The notes beneath the pieces are model-generated. The model worked only from the letters and a program-made list of their open reading frames with translations, did no database searches and was not told where the DNA came from. A DNA stretch of 54,663 nucleotides from Fibrobacter sp. (GTDB taxonomy: Bacteria > Fibrobacterota > Fibrobacteria > Fibrobacterales > Fibrobacteraceae): contig JAFVGH010000117.1 in NCBI GenBank assembly GCA_017475045.1, forward strand, positions 1 through 54,663, read 5' to 3'. This document shows positions 1 to 9,653 of the stretch, piece after piece (position 1 is the first letter of the stretch; each line of letters opens with the position of its first letter). Both the position numbers and the translations under genes were made by a program.

Positions 1-2758
1 GATTTTCTTGAATGGTCTGTTCGCTGGTCGCGGGGTCCAAGAGCTTTTGCACGAGGCCTGGGTTACTGGCGGCGTCGCGCACGTGGAATACGGGGCCGTC
101 GTAGCACGGGGCAATCTTTACGGCCGTGTGCGTGGGCGAGGTCGTTGCGCCGCCGACGATAATCGGGATGCGCTGGCCCGCAGCCTGCATGGCTTTAGCC
201 ACTGTGCACATTTCTTCGAGGGAGGGCGTAATCAGTCCGGAAAGGCTCAAGATATCGGCCTTGTTTTCGATGACCGCCTTCACGATGACATCTTCGGGAA
301 CCATCACACCGAGGTCCACCATATCGTAGCCGTTACAGGCCATAATCACGGAGACGATGTTCTTGCCGATATCGTGCACGTCGCCTTTGACGGTGGCGAT
401 CACGATTTTTCCGCGGCTCGATGCGTTGGCGTCTTTGCCCGCCTCGATGTAGGGCTGCAAAATTTCCACCGCCTTCTTCATGGTGCGAGCGTTTTTTACC
501 ACCTGCGGCAAGAACATCTTGCCTTCGCCGAAGCGGCGACCCACTTCGTTCATGCCGTCCATCAGCGGACCGGAGATGATTCCCACGGGACTATCGCCGC
601 GGTTGATGAGTTCCATCAGGTCGAGCTGAAGAGTGGTGGAAGTTCCCTTGAGCAAAGCTTCTTGTAAACGTTCTTCGGGCGTGGTTTTTGCCTGCGCGGA
701 GTCGGCGACGCTGTTGCTACCCGCGTCGGAACTGCCCGCGCCTGTGCTCATGGCAAAAATCGCCTTCGGGTCGTACTTGCTGCCCGCTTCCTTGGCGGCA
801 GCGGCGGCCGCGGTCATGCGGCTTGCAATTTCAATAAGCGCTTCGCTCGCGTCCGGTTCCGTGTTGTAGATGACTTCGGTAATGGCCATGCGGAGTTCCA
901 GCGGAATCGTCTTGTATTCGATAATCGCGCTGGGGTTCATGATGGCCATGCCCATGCCGTTCGGAATCGCGTAATGCAAGAAGGTGGTATGCATCGCTTC
1001 GCGCAGGTAGTTGTTGCCGCGGAAGGCGAAGGAAAGATTCGAAAGACCGCCCGAAATGCGCACGCCGGGCAAGTTGTCCATAATCCAGCGGACCGCGCGG
1101 ATAAAGTCGATGGCGTAGGCGTTGTGTTCCGCCATGCCGGTTGCGACTGTCAAAACGTTCGGGTCAAAGATGATGTCGGAGGGCGCGAAATTCAGTTGCT
1201 TCACCAGAATGTCGTAGGCGCGGGCGGCAATATTCACGCGACGCTCGTAGTTAGTGGCCTGGCCTTCTTCATCGAAGAGCATCACGATGACGGCGGCACC
1301 CAGGCGCTTGATGGTGAGCGCGTGCTCGATAAACGCCTGTTCGCCCATCTTGAGGGAGATGGAGTTCACGATGCTCTTGCCCTGGATGCACTTGAGGCCC
1401 GCCTCGATGACTTCGAATCGGGAAGAATCCACCATGATGGGCACGCGGCTCACGGCCGGATCCGATGCAATCAGGTTCAGGAAGGTCTGCATTTCGGCGG
1501 TGGCGTCCAGTAGGCCATCGTCCATATTCACGTCAATCACGTCGGCGCCGTCTTCGACCTGCTTGCGTGCAATGTCAAGCGCCTCGTCGTAATTCTTCTC
1601 GTTAATCAGTCGCAGGAACTTCTTGGAGCCGGCGACGTTGCAGCGTTCGCCCACCTTCACAAAGTCTTCGGCGTTGCAGCTGTCGGCGCCGTTGCTCGGG
1701 CGCACCTGTTCCTTGAACAGCGGTTCCAGACCGGCGAGGCGGAGCAGCGGGCTCGTTGCATATTTAGGTGCGGGCTTGCGGCGTTCGTAATCGGCCGGCA
1801 GGGCGTCGAGCATCTTGCGCATCGCGGCGATGTGTTCCGGAGTCGTACCGCAGCAACCGCCAATCATGTTCACGAGCTTGTCGTCCAGATAAATGCCCAT
1901 GAGTCGCACCATGTCTTCGGGCGTGTCGTCGTAACCGCCGAACTGGTTCGGCAGCCCCGCATTCGGGTGACAAGAAATATAGCAGGGCGCAACCTTGCCC
2001 ATGCGGCGCAAGTACGGCACCATGCCGTCGGCACCGAGACCGCAGTTCAGGCCGATGGAAAGCGGGTGCATGTGCATCACGCTTATGGCGAATGCTTCCA
2101 CCGTCTGGCCCGAAAGCGTACGGCCCGAGGCGTCGCTCACCGTCATGGAGAACATGACTTCGACCGGCTGGAGGTCGGCGGCTTTGTCACCGGCGTCGGC
2201 AGCGCGTTTTTCCATCACCTTGGTAAATGCACTTGCGGCGGCTTTCGCATTCAGTGTATCAAAAATCGTTTCAATCAGAATCGCGTCGACGCCTTCTTCC
2301 ACCAGCACCTGAATCTGTTCCAGGTAGGCATCTTCCAGTTCGTCGAAAGAAATGCTACGGCTCGCGGGGTCGTTCACGTCTTCGCTCATGGAGAGCATCT
2401 TGCTGGTGGGGCCCACGTCGCCCAGGATGTACACCTGACGGCCGTACTTTTCCATGGCCTCTGCCGCGGCCTGCTTCGCAATCTTCACGGCGGCGCGGTT
2501 CATCTCGGCGATGCGGTGTTCCTGGTGGTACTCGTGCTGGCTTACGCGCTGGCTCGAGAACGTATTCGTCGTCAAGCAGTCCACGCCCGCATCCACGTAG
2601 CGGCGCTGGATATCGAGAATGATTTCCGGCTTCTCGATGGAGAGCATGTCGTTGTTCGCGCCCTTGATTCCGTATGTCTGAATCACAGAACCCATGCCGC
2701 CATCCAGCAGCAACATCTTGTTTTCGAAAGCTTCACGTAGCGTCATTTTCTTTTCCAT
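1..2758 (-). CDS. metH: Cobalamin-dependent methionine synthase, C-terminus cut by window edge
   Basis: Transfers a methyl group from methyl-tetrahydrofolate via cobalamin to homocysteine, in the cytoplasm. About 919 codons are visible. The homocysteine-binding domain comes first, with zinc ligands in GLNCG (near residue 237) and GGCCGT (near 300). The pterin-binding domain follows (VGERCNVAGS, later DVNMDDGLLD), then the cobalamin cap and the B12-binding DVHDIGKNI motif (near 793), whose His is the lower cobalt ligand. The reactivation (AdoMet) domain would lie left of the window, so its presence cannot be judged. Start ATG at 2758; a second ATG four codons later (2746) is also possible. Divergent from the GH57 gene. 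No cobalamin riboswitch fits in the 123-bp upstream gap. Confidence 0.96.
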   Translation of the reverse strand, partial: MEKKMTLREAFENKMLLLDGGMGSVIQTYGIKGANNDMLSIEKPEIILDIQRRYVDAGVDCLTTNTFSSQRVSQHEYHQEHRIAEMNRAAVKIAKQAAAEAMEKYGRQVYILGDVGPTSKMLSMSEDVNDPASRSISFDELEDAYLEQIQVLVEEGVDAILIETIFDTLNAKAAASAFTKVMEKRAADAGDKAADLQPVEVMFSMTVSDASGRTLSGQTVEAFAISVMHMHPLSIGLNCGLGADGMVPYLRRMGKVAPCYISCHPNAGLPNQFGGYDDTPEDMVRLMGIYLDDKLVNMIGGCCGTTPEHIAAMRKMLDALPADYERRKPAPKYATSPLLRLAGLEPLFKEQVRPSNGADSCNAEDFVKVGERCNVAGSKKFLRLINEKNYDEALDIARKQVEDGADVIDVNMDDGLLDATAEMQTFLNLIASDPAVSRVPIMVDSSRFEVIEAGLKCIQGKSIVNSISLKMGEQAFIEHALTIKRLGAAVIVMLFDEEGQATNYERRVNIAARAYDILVKQLNFAPSDIIFDPNVLTVATGMAEHNAYAIDFIRAVRWIMDNLPGVRISGGLSNLSFAFRGNNYLREAMHTTFLHYAIPNGMGMAIMNPSAIIEYKTIPLELRMAITEVIYNTEPDASEALIEIASRMTAAAAAAKEAGSKYDPKAIFAMSTGAGSSDAGSNSVADSAQAKTTPEERLQEALLKGTSTTLQLDLMELINRGDSPVGIISGPLMDGMNEVGRRFGEGKMFLPQVVKNARTMKKAVEILQPYIEAGKDANASSRGKIVIATVKGDVHDIGKNIVSVIMACNGYDMVDLGVMVPEDVIVKAVIENKADILSLSGLITPSLEEMCTVAKAMQAAGQRIPIIVGGATTSPTHTAVKIAPCYDGPVFHVRDAASNPGLVQKLLDPATSEQTIQEN

Positions 2759-2868
2759 GGCACGAATCGCCGTACTTTACGTTTTATGCGTTTATTTATC
2801 TATATGCATAAATATAGAAATCTCTCCGCCACATTCAATCCATTCTTAGCAGGGAAATCGGATATTTC

Positions 2869-2876
2869 TACATTTG
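2869..2876 (+). promoter_or_regulatory. Candidate -10/-7 box TACATTTG for the GH57 gene
   Basis: TACATTTG fits the TAnnTTTG pattern seen elsewhere in the window. It lies only 5 bp before the chosen ATG (2882), so the transcript would be leaderless or nearly so. I see no clear TTG element at the matching upstream distance. Confidence 0.35.
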
Positions 2877-2881
2877 CGCCC

Positions 2882-5308
2882 ATGGAAAAGAAGCACCCCC
2901 TCTATTTTACGATTCACGGTCACTTTTACCAGCCTCCCCGCGAAAATCCCTGGACAGGCGTCATCGAGAACCAGCCCAGCGCGCGGCCATTTCACGACTG
3001 GAATGACCGTATCGCAAGCCAGTGCTACTCCCCCAACTCCGCAAGCCGCATTCTGAATTCAGAGGGGCGCATCCAGGATATCGTCAACAACTACGACTTC
3101 ATGAGCTTCAACATGGGCCCCACCCTCATGGGTTGGATCCGGACCCATACTCCCGATACCTACAAGAGAATCCAGGAAGCCGACAAACGCAGTGCCGAGC
3201 GTCTGAACGGACACGGCAACGCCATCGCCCAGGTCTACAACCACATCATCATGCCTCTCGCCAGCGAGCAGGACAAGCGTACGCAAATTCTCTGGGGCAT
3301 TGAAGACTTCAAGTTCCATTTCGGACGCATGCCCGAAGCCATGTGGCTAGCCGAAACAGCCATCAACCTGCCCACAGTGGTAGAACTCATCAAGGCTGGC
3401 ATCAAGTTTACCATCCTATCCCCCACCCAGGCCGATTCCTTCCGTGAACTGGGCTCCGAAAAATGGGAAGGCTGCAGCAACACCGACATCGACACCACAC
3501 GCCCCTACCGCATCTACCCCAGGGACGAAAAGGGAAACCTGGTATGCGACGGCTACCTGGACGTGTTCTTCTACAACCCCTGGCTCAGCAGTGCCGTTGG
3601 TTTTGAACATTTGCTCCGTGACGCAGGGGTTTTCGGCAAGCGTATCCAGGACGCCTGGGACCCTAACCGCGAAGACCCGCAACTGGTCAGCATCGGTACC
3701 GACGGCGAGAGTTACGGACATCACGAGCCTTTTGGCGACATGTGCGCCGCCTACCTTTACAACCGATTCGCTCCCGAGAACAACATGGTTCCCGTCAACT
3801 ACGGCTGGTACCTGGAAAAGTTCCCGCCCAAGCACGAGGTATTGCTGAAGAATTTCCACGGCGAAGGTTGCGCCTGGAGCTGCGCCCACGGCGTTGGCCG
3901 CTGGTACCGTGACTGCGGATGCTCCACCGGCGGCGGCCCCGACTGGAACCAGAAATGGCGCGGCCCCCTCCGTGACGCCTTTAACCACCTGAAGGAACTA
4001 GCCGACGAAATCTTTGTGCGGGAATTCGAGAAGGTGAGCAAGGTAAATCCCTGGGACGCCCGGAACGGATACGTGCAGGCATTGGTCGCTCCCGAAGACG
4101 AAACCCGCCTCTCCGCCTTCCTGAAGACCATCCTGAACAATCCCGAAAACGCCGAAGAAAGCGCCAAGGCCGTGCGTCTTCTGGAAATCCAGAAGTTCTG
4201 CCTGTTCAGTTTTACCAGCTGCGGCTGGTTCTTCAACGACATCGAAGGCCTGGAGCCTGTGCAGAACATGCGCTACGCCCTCCGGGCCATGGAACTGATG
4301 CAGCCGTTCCTCCCCTTCGGGCACTCCATCGAGAACCGTTTCATGAGCATTCTCGCCCGGGCCACCAGCAATGAGCACAAGTGGAACGGCGCCGAAGTTT
4401 ACACCCGCTACGCCAAGGACGAGGTCCCCGTGACGGTGAAGCTCATGGCCGAACGGGCCGCCATTTTCCACCTGGGACTGGAAGAGGGCTACGACCAGAA
4501 AAACGCCAAGCTCACTTCTACAAAGATTGCCTCCCGCCGCAAGCAGACCCTGGTGCGAGCCACCTACGACGACAAGACCATCGGGGAATCCCGAGTAGCA
4601 ACAATCCTGGTGCTGTCCGATTCCATGGGCCGCGTGAACCTAGTGGTGGCCGACGGCGAACCCGAGGTGAACAAACTCTCCTTCGTAGAAAACCCGAACA
4701 AGAGCGCCGAAGAACTGCAGCACCAGTTCCCCACCGCCTACGTGGTGCAGATGCGCCACCTGATGAGCGATTCCCTGAAGCGCATCAACCAGCTGGAAAC
4801 CAAGCGGAGCCTCAAGGACATTACGGAGGCCTTCTCGGAATTTGCCGTTCAGAAGGGACTTTCCATCGACAGCCTGGCCGACCCGGACCATACCCTGCCG
4901 GACACCATTCGGACCATTCTTTCCCTGGACATCAATTCCAAGATCCACCACCTGGTGCTGGAATACCTGGATAATCCGGAGCAGGAAAACTTCAAGGAAA
5001 TCGAGGCCCTGGTCAAGGAAGCCAACTCCCTGAACGCCACCTTCTCCTTCGGCGGTACGGGCCGCATGATCCATCGCAAAATTGTAGAATGCCTGGACCA
5101 GGTTTTCGAGAATCTGAAACAGCCCACCGTCCTCTACATCACCAACCTGATTTCCCTAGCAGACTGGCTGCGCATCTACATCGACAAGACCTCTATCGAG
5201 AACCAAGCCTTTCCCATGTACCAGGAGTTTCTCAAGAATCCCAAGGGCAAGCTGAAAGCCTTGATTCCCGTGTTCCAGTGGTTGAATTTCGAGGTCCCGA
5301 ATGTATAA
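2882..5308 (+). CDS. Glycoside hydrolase family 57 protein with DUF3536 region
   Basis: 808 residues. The N-terminal half is a GH57 alpha-glucan-acting domain: FTIHGHFYQPPRENPW at the start, a nucleophile-type Glu in the MWLAETA stretch, and a candidate acid in GTDGESYGHH. A long DUF3536-type C-terminal half follows. The family includes amylases and branching or transfer enzymes working on intracellular glycogen-like glucan; the exact reaction cannot be assigned. No signal peptide, so cytoplasmic. The frame stays open upstream to 2786, but ATG 2882 begins the conserved domain directly and follows a promoter-like TACATTTG. The 3' end overlaps the hpt start by 8 nt, suggesting translational coupling. 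Confidence 0.9.
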   Translation: MEKKHPLYFTIHGHFYQPPRENPWTGVIENQPSARPFHDWNDRIASQCYSPNSASRILNSEGRIQDIVNNYDFMSFNMGPTLMGWIRTHTPDTYKRIQEADKRSAERLNGHGNAIAQVYNHIIMPLASEQDKRTQILWGIEDFKFHFGRMPEAMWLAETAINLPTVVELIKAGIKFTILSPTQADSFRELGSEKWEGCSNTDIDTTRPYRIYPRDEKGNLVCDGYLDVFFYNPWLSSAVGFEHLLRDAGVFGKRIQDAWDPNREDPQLVSIGTDGESYGHHEPFGDMCAAYLYNRFAPENNMVPVNYGWYLEKFPPKHEVLLKNFHGEGCAWSCAHGVGRWYRDCGCSTGGGPDWNQKWRGPLRDAFNHLKELADEIFVREFEKVSKVNPWDARNGYVQALVAPEDETRLSAFLKTILNNPENAEESAKAVRLLEIQKFCLFSFTSCGWFFNDIEGLEPVQNMRYALRAMELMQPFLPFGHSIENRFMSILARATSNEHKWNGAEVYTRYAKDEVPVTVKLMAERAAIFHLGLEEGYDQKNAKLTSTKIASRRKQTLVRATYDDKTIGESRVATILVLSDSMGRVNLVVADGEPEVNKLSFVENPNKSAEELQHQFPTAYVVQMRHLMSDSLKRINQLETKRSLKDITEAFSEFAVQKGLSIDSLADPDHTLPDTIRTILSLDINSKIHHLVLEYLDNPEQENFKEIEALVKEANSLNATFSFGGTGRMIHRKIVECLDQVFENLKQPTVLYITNLISLADWLRIYIDKTSIENQAFPMYQEFLKNPKGKLKALIPVFQWLNFEVPNV

Positions 5309-5828
5309 GATGAGCCTGATGCCCCTCTTTACGGCAGAGGCCATCCAGGAAATGGTCCAGCTTCTGGGCGAAAAGATCGCCCGGAACTACAAGTTCGACA
5401 CCATCGTAGGCGTGCTTACGGGCTCCTTCGTGTTCGTGTCGGACCTGTGCAGGCATTTCCCCAACAAGGACATCAAGGTTTCCTTCATCAGGGCGTCCAG
5501 CTACGGCGACTCTACGGAAAGCTCCGGCCAGCTGAAGGTCTCCCTGCTGGACGAGCTGGACCTGAAAGGCAAAAAGGTCCTGCTCATCGACGACATTCTG
5601 GACACGGGCCGCACCCTGCAAAAACTGGTGGACCTGCTTAAGGAAAAAGGCGCCGCCGAAGTCCGCAGCTGCGTACTGCTAGAAAAGCGGGCCCGTCGGG
5701 AAGTGGACTACAAGGCGGACTTCGTCGGGTTCTCCATCGAAGACGGTTTCGTAGTGGGCTACGGACTGGACTGCGCCGGAGAATACCGCACCATGCCCGA
5801 CATCTGGACTCTGGAAAGCGAAAACTAA
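5301..5828 (+). CDS. hpt: Hypoxanthine phosphoribosyltransferase
   Basis: Purine salvage enzyme making IMP/GMP from hypoxanthine/guanine and PRPP, cytoplasmic. 175 residues, normal for the family. The PRPP-binding loop LLIDDILDTGRTL is intact near residues 95-107, and the upstream LTGSFVFVSDL and SSYGDSTESSG stretches match the family flap and pyrophosphate loops. The ATG lies inside the last codons of the GH57 gene (8-nt overlap), so the two are almost certainly co-transcribed. No functional link with glucan metabolism is evident beyond shared growth-related demand. Confidence 0.93.
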   Translation: MYKMSLMPLFTAEAIQEMVQLLGEKIARNYKFDTIVGVLTGSFVFVSDLCRHFPNKDIKVSFIRASSYGDSTESSGQLKVSLLDELDLKGKKVLLIDDILDTGRTLQKLVDLLKEKGAAEVRSCVLLEKRARREVDYKADFVGFSIEDGFVVGYGLDCAGEYRTMPDIWTLESEN

Positions 5829-5838
5829 GGTACACGCT

Positions 5839-6327
5839 ATGGAAAACAACGATTTAGATGACGTCAGGCTACACGCCACCCAAACCTTGGAAGCCGTAGA
5901 GCGGAACTACAACAAGATTAGCCGCGGCAAGCGATTCCTTATCAACATGGCTCTCTGCCTCGCCTTTTTTGCCGGCGGCTTTGTCACCTGCAAGGTTGTC
6001 AACGACGTTCCCAGCCAGGGGATTATCGAGAAGGTGGCCGCACAGCCCGACCTGAAAAACAAGTGCAAGGGCCGTTACGACCGTCCCATGGAATATGCCA
6101 TCATGCACGAATGCGTCTTTGCCCAGGGCACTCCCTCGGACGAGGCGAAACTGGTCCAGCGTATCAACTACTGCACTTGCGCCCTCCAGAGCGTGCAGCA
6201 AAAGAAGCCCTACCAGAAAATGTTCGAGAACAACCTGGTGGACTTCACCTTCAAAATCAGGGAAGAAAATCTCTGCCAAGAGAACAAGCTGATTCCCACC
6301 CTGGAAGCAGATTCTACCGCAAAATAA
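5839..6327 (+). CDS. Unknown protein with a single membrane helix
   Basis: 162 residues, family not recognised. A charged N-terminal segment (about 1-32) precedes one hydrophobic helix (about 34-52, NMALCLAFFAGGFVTC). A soluble C-terminal part follows with several cysteines (KNKCKG, HECVF, YCTCALQ, ENLCQE), possibly disulfide-forming if exported. It lies 10 nt after hpt, so it probably ends the GH57-hpt operon, and it converges with queA across a 7-bp gap. The N-in, C-out topology is an inference from charge distribution. Confidence 0.7.
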   Translation: MENNDLDDVRLHATQTLEAVERNYNKISRGKRFLINMALCLAFFAGGFVTCKVVNDVPSQGIIEKVAAQPDLKNKCKGRYDRPMEYAIMHECVFAQGTPSDEAKLVQRINYCTCALQSVQQKKPYQKMFENNLVDFTFKIREENLCQENKLIPTLEADSTAK

Positions 6328-6334
6328 AACCAGG

Positions 6335-7396
6335 CTAGAGAATCAGCATTCCGTCACCATAGCTGAAAAGCTTCATCTTGTTTTCGACAGCCATCTTATA
6401 AGCTTCGAGAGTATTTTCCCGGCCATAGAAAGCGGACACCAGCAAGATAAGCGAACTTTTCGGCCAGTGGAAATTGGTGAGCAGACCATCTACAATCTTG
6501 TAACGATAGCCCGGGTAGAAGAAGGCGTGAGTCACACCCTTCTGGGCCTTCACGATTCCATTTGCATCGGCAATGGTTTCCACCACGCGGGTGCTGGTAG
6601 TGCCTACGGTTACCACACGGCCGCCTTCGCGCTTGGCCTTGTTGATGATTTCGGCATTTTCCTTGGTAAGCTCGTAGTGTTCGCCGTGCATCTTGTGCTG
6701 GGTGAAGTCTTCCACCGAGATGTTCTGGAATGTTCCCGGACCCACATGCAGTGTAACTTCGGCAACGTACACACCCTTCGCTTTCAGGGCTTCCAGCATT
6801 TCTTCGCTAAAGTGGAGGCTTGCCGTAGGGGCGGCAACAGCACCGGAATACTTTGCAAAAATTGTTTGGTAGGCAAGCTTGTCACTTTCGTCATCAGGGC
6901 GGTCGATGTAAGGTGGCAGCGGCACGTGTCCTTCGCGGTTCATCACCGCCTCGAGTTCCACAGGAGTCACTGCAAAGCGGAGCACTCGGGCGCCATCTTC
7001 CTTGATGTCTTCCACAACCGTCTTGACGCCGGCAATATCCAGCTCACGACCAACCTTGAATGCCTTACCCGGGCGGACCTGAGCCTCATAGCGGGCAGAA
7101 CCGTCTTCGGCAGGAATCAGCGCCTGCACCAAGAGGGTTTCCACTTCGCCACCATGCAATGTATGACCATAAAGTCTAGCCGGAATCACCTTGGTGTTGT
7201 TCACCACCAGGCAGTCACCGGGTCTAAACAGGTCCACAATTTCGGGAGCCTTCATGATATGGCGTTCTCCGCCATCTTTCGGGCAATGTAAAATACGGGT
7301 CTTGCCCTTACCCGCCGTACGGCTTGCAATCAATTCCTTTGGGAATTCAAAATTGTAGTCCGAAAGCTTATGTTCCGTTTCCATAGAATCAGCCAT
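6335..7396 (-). CDS. queA: S-adenosylmethionine:tRNA ribosyltransferase-isomerase
   Basis: Transfers and isomerises the ribosyl moiety of AdoMet onto preQ1-modified tRNA to make epoxyqueuosine, the penultimate step of queuosine synthesis. 353 residues, normal length. Conserved stretches include LIASRTAGKGKTRILH, LVVNNTKVIPARLYG, the LHFSEEMLEAL and HVGPGTF motifs and the TNFHWPKSSLILLVSAF block near the C-terminus. The start ATG overlaps the WYL regulator stop by 8 nt, so it is coupled to that gene as the last member of the gltX operon. Placing gltX and queA together groups two tRNA-related functions. Confidence 0.96.
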   Translation of the reverse strand: MADSMETEHKLSDYNFEFPKELIASRTAGKGKTRILHCPKDGGERHIMKAPEIVDLFRPGDCLVVNNTKVIPARLYGHTLHGGEVETLLVQALIPAEDGSARYEAQVRPGKAFKVGRELDIAGVKTVVEDIKEDGARVLRFAVTPVELEAVMNREGHVPLPPYIDRPDDESDKLAYQTIFAKYSGAVAAPTASLHFSEEMLEALKAKGVYVAEVTLHVGPGTFQNISVEDFTQHKMHGEHYELTKENAEIINKAKREGGRVVTVGTTSTRVVETIADANGIVKAQKGVTHAFFYPGYRYKIVDGLLTNFHWPKSSLILLVSAFYGRENTLEAYKMAVENKMKLFSYGDGMLIL

Positions 7397-8387
7397 CCAT
7401 CTCGGACAATGTCTTTTTCAACAGAGCCTTCATCTCCTTTTTCAGGGATTCCGGCTTCAAAATTTCCACATCGGGCAGAACACCCATAAGCCAAGCCTTG
7501 AAATCCGGCGTAACACGAAGTTTCAAGTCCACAATGTCATTCTTGTTCTTGTCCTTCCGCACAACAGCCGGCGGATTAAAATGGGACTTTTCAAACTGAG
7601 TCCTAAGCCAGCTGCCGTTTTCGGGCCTAAGCATCAGGGATATTTCCTGAGGGGCAATCTTGGTGTCGATATACTTTCCATAAGCGTACTTGTAATAGCT
7701 CTGCTCGTCAAAAAATATTCCGCTTTGCGCAAGCTTGTTAGTGACGGTAATATTGGTAACGTTTTCCAGCATGTACATCTTCAATATTCCCGTCTCCGCG
7801 AAGGTTTCATCGGCACCAATAATGTAGACAGTATCCATTCGCATAACCACCTTCACGGGGCTAATCTCAACGGTTTCATCTTCTTTCTTCGATGAGGCGT
7901 GATGGTAGGCTATACGAATTTTTACACCGCTATGGATTGCATCCAGGACCTTGTTCACAAACAGATCCTGAATCTTGTTGTCGCTCCAGGGACCGTAATC
8001 CATAATCAGGTCCTTATCCGTAGTGATGGCTTCAGGCCTGAACTCATCGGGATTGGTAGTCTGCATGGCAACAATCAACTTGTCAACAAGCTTGCGGTTC
8101 TTTACGTCACTAGGAGAATTCCCCGTCATGTTTTTCTTGATTTTCTCAAGCTGTTTGACAGATTCCTGATTGAAGGAAACTTGTTCGTCCACCTGAATCT
8201 TGAACGCTGTCTGGCCCTGCTTGTTCTTGCCCTTGCGGAGCCCACAATTTTCGCCACGCAGGTATTCTAGGTAGCGGAACGCGGTACGAGGTCCACGTCC
8301 GATATGGGCCGCAATTTCTTCAACTGTCCTGTATTCTTTCAGCAGGGCCTTGACATCGTTGATTTTCTCATATCCTTTTCCGGCCAT
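7389..8387 (-). CDS. WYL-domain transcriptional regulator
   Basis: 332 residues. An N-terminal helix-turn-helix (residues 12-45, with EEIAAHIGRGPRTAFRYLEYL) is followed by a WYL-type sensor domain (roughly 150-230, with KIRIAYHHASS and PVKVVMRMDTVYIIG) and a WCX-like C-terminal extension. WYL proteins usually bind DNA and sense nucleic acids or nucleotides through the WYL pocket; the ligand and targets here are unknown. A Shine-Dalgarno AGAGGT precedes the ATG. Located between a zinc-ribbon/BON protein and queA in one operon, so control of that operon or a DNA-damage type role are both possible. Confidence 0.88.
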   Translation of the reverse strand: MAGKGYEKINDVKALLKEYRTVEEIAAHIGRGPRTAFRYLEYLRGENCGLRKGKNKQGQTAFKIQVDEQVSFNQESVKQLEKIKKNMTGNSPSDVKNRKLVDKLIVAMQTTNPDEFRPEAITTDKDLIMDYGPWSDNKIQDLFVNKVLDAIHSGVKIRIAYHHASSKKEDETVEISPVKVVMRMDTVYIIGADETFAETGILKMYMLENVTNITVTNKLAQSGIFFDEQSYYKYAYGKYIDTKIAPQEISLMLRPENGSWLRTQFEKSHFNPPAVVRKDKNKNDIVDLKLRVTPDFKAWLMGVLPDVEILKPESLKKEMKALLKKTLSEMDG

Positions 8388-8401
8388 ATTTACCTCTTTG
8401 T

Positions 8402-9640
8402 TTAAACTATCCTCAACCTGTTTTCAATAGACGTACTCAATACACGCCGCGCCACGCAGAACATGGCCAATTGTTTCTGGATCAGGGAATGGACCTTCCC
8501 CTCAAGCAAATATTTTTCATCTACATAATTCACGCGAATCAAGGAATCCGCCAAACGCGAATTCGCAGAAAGTTCATATTCCAGTTCCTTGCAAACCTTG
8601 GTATTCTTCATTTCATCCACAGGAATGGAATCTATTTTCACATCTAATTCTTGCACCCCTGGAAATTCCGCAATTTTGCTTTCTATTTCCTTGGGGAAAT
8701 ACTCCCGTATACAGCCCAGCGATATCTGCACACGTCCCTGCATTACCTGGACCCTGTAATTGAAAACCCGTAATCCTGGAGTTTCCAAAAGAGACAATAT
8801 GGACTTTTCAATCTGTTCGTCCGAAATGTAGGATTCCGCACGGATTTTCATAAAATCAACACACCCTCGGGCTCTCTGCATCCCATTGACGCAAGCCCTA
8901 ATGGCTCGTTTTACAGACAGATTCTTTACCAGGCCATCCAAGTACACAATTCCCTGGCCAACCGTTATCGAAACGTGACGGGATTCCTCTGGGAAAAACT
9001 GCATCAGTTTGTTGCGGGTCATGTCCGAAAGCTTGGCATTTGGCAAATTCTGAACAACCTGAGGTAGTGTAATGAACAGCAAGCTGTTGTCATTCATCTG
9101 CACCACCAATTTGTCCTTTTCACCATCATTCACAAAACCAACCGCCACGCCGAACATATCTCGGATGGCATGATAGACATGGTCGCCAATAAGAGTCAGG
9201 GCGCTTTGCACGGGCAGCAAGCGATACCCGTCAGGAGATTCTTCCGAATTCACCAAATGCTTGGGACATTCAACCTTTTCATCCTTAGCACCATAGGCAA
9301 GTACATATATCTCTTTATCGCGAGTCTGAAAGCAACTCTTGACCAAGCCCGGTTTTACAGCTCCCTTGAAATAAAGCCAGTTTCCAGGTGTTATGCGATT
9401 ATAGCCGTAAATTTTTGTGTATTCAGCATTCTTTTCACTCGCCCCAAAACGAAATTCATTAGAAAAGCATACGATGATATTCTGGCACACTTCGCACGAA
9501 CATAGGAGCGGAATTTTCGGTTCCATTCCGCCGTGAGTAGAATACGGTTCCCTTGCAAACAGACCATGATCCGTCACCCGCTGACAGCGGCAACAAAACA
9601 TCTTCTGGGTCAGAAGTTTATAGGGGAACTGTTTTCGCAT
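8402..9640 (-). CDS. Zinc-ribbon protein with three BON-like repeats, function unknown
   Basis: 412 residues, no signal peptide or membrane helix, so apparently cytoplasmic. The N-terminus carries CCRC (near residue 16) and CSCEVC (near 47), a likely zinc ribbon. A middle region (60-220) has no recognised fold. The C-terminal half shows three segments with BON-like layout (a helix, V-G-x-V-x-L-x-G strands, a helix): near 222-262 (ITVGQGIVYLDGLVKN), 266-335 (VMQGRVQISLGCI) and 340-410 (VDEKYLLEGKVHS). BON domains usually occur in periplasmic proteins such as OsmY, so a cytoplasmic zinc-ribbon version is unusual. 13 bp downstream of gltX and 14 bp upstream of the WYL gene. Confidence 0.65.
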   Translation of the reverse strand: MRKQFPYKLLTQKMFCCRCQRVTDHGLFAREPYSTHGGMEPKIPLLCSCEVCQNIIVCFSNEFRFGASEKNAEYTKIYGYNRITPGNWLYFKGAVKPGLVKSCFQTRDKEIYVLAYGAKDEKVECPKHLVNSEESPDGYRLLPVQSALTLIGDHVYHAIRDMFGVAVGFVNDGEKDKLVVQMNDNSLLFITLPQVVQNLPNAKLSDMTRNKLMQFFPEESRHVSITVGQGIVYLDGLVKNLSVKRAIRACVNGMQRARGCVDFMKIRAESYISDEQIEKSILSLLETPGLRVFNYRVQVMQGRVQISLGCIREYFPKEIESKIAEFPGVQELDVKIDSIPVDEMKNTKVCKELEYELSANSRLADSLIRVNYVDEKYLLEGKVHSLIQKQLAMFCVARRVLSTSIENRLRIV

Positions 9641-9653
9641 CGATAAATCGGGG

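Noticed and set aside
2759..2881. Cobalamin or SAM riboswitch upstream of metH
   Set aside because: The divergent gap is only 123 bp and contains no conserved B12-box or SAM-box sequence that I can recognise.
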